Below, in pieces: positions 5,759-6,927 of a stretch of 6,927 nucleotides of DNA. Origin of the DNA: Verrucomicrobiales bacterium (GTDB taxonomy: Bacteria; Verrucomicrobiota; Verrucomicrobiia; Verrucomicrobiales; DEV007). The stretch's first letter is position 1. Every line of letters begins with the position of its first letter. The stretch lies in contig NZSO01000043.1 in NCBI GenBank assembly GCA_002696885.1, positions 1 to 6,927 on the forward strand. Reading direction: 5' to 3'. Position numbers and translations under genes: made by a program. The notes under the pieces are model-generated. The model searched no databases. It was not told where the DNA came from and saw only the letters and a list, made by a program, of their open reading frames with translations.

Positions 5759-6927
5759 TTAATCTAGCCGCTGTGTCATTCCTATTCTGTTTTCGAGAGC
5801 TGTGTTTACTCTTGATGACAACGCAGCATCTACAAAGATCAATTTTGGATAGGATTCAAATTCTATTCGGTGCTGTCCGTCTATTGGTTTTTTTGAAGCA
5901 TTGTTAACGTCCTGTATATCCCTTATTGGGATACCATTGATTTTGGTAACTATTAAAGTGCTTAAACGTTCGTATCCAAGAGTGGCAGGAGTTGGAATGG
6001 TCCTAGTCATAATGACAAGTTTCTTGTTTCCCTTCTTTTCATACATTTCAGGATTAGCATGAGCCATAAGAAGCTTTATTGGAGCCCGATTGCGCCAATC
6101 ATTACCAAACAGCTTGAGAAAAGGAACAGAAAGTTCTTGGAAAACGAGGCCGCCAATTATAGAAAATTTCGGACCTCTATCAAACATGTAAGGGTCTATA
6201 AGGTAATCAGCGGTTGGTCTTCGAATAAGTTTAAAATTTAAATCCATCTCTTTGCCCTCTCTTATTATCAGCATTTGTATTGAGTCGCCTGTGAAAGAAA
6301 CTCCCCTGACTAGATGGCTGAAACTTAGCTTGCCCCAAACTGCATCATTGTAGTTTCCTCGGGAATCAATCTTGTTTTTGTTAATTTCTAAAATGACATC
6401 TCCGACTTTTAAATTTCCCTCTGCAGAGGCCCCTTCCACCACTTTGCTTACAAATACTCCACCTTCATTTTTGGGTAGCTTCAAATAATCTCGAAATTGT
6501 TCGTCTAATGTTTGGGAATACATGATTCCTAAATTTGGGAATCCTTTGTAATCACCATCTTCGATGTCACTAAGAAAGTGTTTGATGATTGAGGCTGGTA
6601 AAATGCTAGAGATCTGATCCTTACTAGAGTAGCTTACTAGCAATCCAGCGAGTTTGTTGTCTTTAGCGACTGGTAGAGTAAAGCTGCCTGCGCGGTATTG
6701 CACAGGTCCATTGGCTTGAATTTGGAGAAATTTTGATGTATCCAGAAAAGATTGCCGTACTTCTGCTTTTGATACTGTAATCTTAGTCGTGACAGGTGTT
6801 CCGTTACTTTCAAATTGCCACGCCTCAAGTTGATCGGACGGAGATATTTTCTCGTCGATTTGAAAGGGTTCTCTGTCTGCCAAAAAAGCATCATTGTTGG
6901 TAGGCTCAAGAACTGCCAAATTAGCCT
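5759..6927 (-). CDS. Deg/HtrA-family PDZ protein, probably catalytically inactive, N-terminus beyond window edge
   Basis: The frame is open to the right edge with no convincing start. The TTG at 6919 falls inside a conserved strand (NLAVL), so the gene is treated as partial, with about 388 visible residues. Numbering below counts the Leu at 6919 as 1. Residues up to about 118 match the end of a Deg trypsin-like domain: NLAVL at the edge, then FLQIQ at 64-68 and AGSFTLPV at 77-84 where GNSGGP is expected, then SILPASIIKHFL at 105-116. A PDZ domain follows at about 126-232 (NLGI, EGGVFVSKV, LKVGDVILEIN). A C-terminal PDZ-like domain of the plant Deg2/Deg9 type is at about 236-386 (IIGGLVFQELSVPFLKLF at 254-271, TLGYERL, KINGIPIRDI). 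The visible catalytic Asp position is Asn and the Ser position is Phe. The likely role is binding or scaffolding in the envelope, by inference; the signal peptide would be outside the window. The HAD gene follows 19 nt downstream. Confidence 0.85.
   Translation of the reverse strand, partial: ANLAVLEPTNNDAFLADREPFQIDEKISPSDQLEAWQFESNGTPVTTKITVSKAEVRQSFLDTSKFLQIQANGPVQYRAGSFTLPVAKDNKLAGLLVSYSSKDQISSILPASIIKHFLSDIEDGDYKGFPNLGIMYSQTLDEQFRDYLKLPKNEGGVFVSKVVEGASAEGNLKVGDVILEINKNKIDSRGNYNDAVWGKLSFSHLVRGVSFTGDSIQMLIIREGKEMDLNFKLIRRPTADYLIDPYMFDRGPKFSIIGGLVFQELSVPFLKLFGNDWRNRAPIKLLMAHANPEMYEKKGNKKLVIMTRTIPTPATLGYERLSTLIVTKINGIPIRDIQDVNNASKKPIDGQHRIEFESYPKLIFVDAALSSRVNTALENRIGMTQRLD

Noticed and set aside
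6680..6688. Frameshift or decay as the explanation for the missing protease motif
   Set aside because: The frame is uninterrupted for about 388 codons with family-like sequence on both sides of AGSFTLPV, so substitution rather than frameshift best explains the lost Ser.
6059..6909. Plus-strand frame 6059-6241 and alternative minus frame 6637-6909 within the Deg-like gene
   Set aside because: Both overlap the Deg-like frame, which has continuous domain-level similarity; the alternatives show no motif.

Overview
The window is a compact, AT-rich bacterial chromosome segment with short intergenic gaps. No tRNA, rRNA, CRISPR, insertion sequence or integrase is visible. Gene content and protein style suggest a marine Verrucomicrobiota or other PVC-group bacterium. 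The pointers are a SpoIIE/STAS pair with a characteristic STAS tail, a long EpsC-type serine acetyltransferase, a Tat-exported TIM-barrel protein and a plant-Deg-like PDZ protein. This assignment is inference from family resemblance, not from a marker gene.

Layout: (1) Bases 1-2144, minus strand, hold a lipoprotein of unknown function, then a STAS-domain anti-sigma-factor-antagonist-like protein, then a membrane-anchored GAF-SpoIIE phosphatase. The phosphatase runs off the left edge. The last two genes are 11 nt apart and look like the phosphatase and substrate halves of a partner-switching module; no kinase is visible. (2) Bases 2145-2285 form an AT-rich divergent intergenic region with a 7-bp-arm dyad just upstream of cysE. 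(3) Bases 2286-5065, plus strand, hold serine O-acetyltransferase (cysE/epsC type), a SprT-like zinc metalloprotease-fold protein overlapping it by 14 nt, and a Tat-signal sugar-phosphate-isomerase-like TIM barrel. (4) Bases 5068-6927, minus strand, hold a Deg/HtrA-like protein entering from the right edge and, 19 nt downstream of it, a HAD phosphatase of the beta-phosphoglucomutase type. The HAD stop and the TIM-barrel stop converge with only 2 nt between them.

The most notable observation is that the Deg/HtrA-like protein keeps the Deg fold pattern (end of the protease domain, PDZ, C-terminal PDZ-like domain). The positions of the catalytic Asp and Ser are occupied by Asn and Phe, so it is probably a pseudoprotease. 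Other points of interest are the SprT-like gene coupled to cysE, the TIM barrel with Ser where the family metal-binding His is expected, and the near absence of Shine-Dalgarno sequences. I did not find a convincing novel defence or mobile system here.
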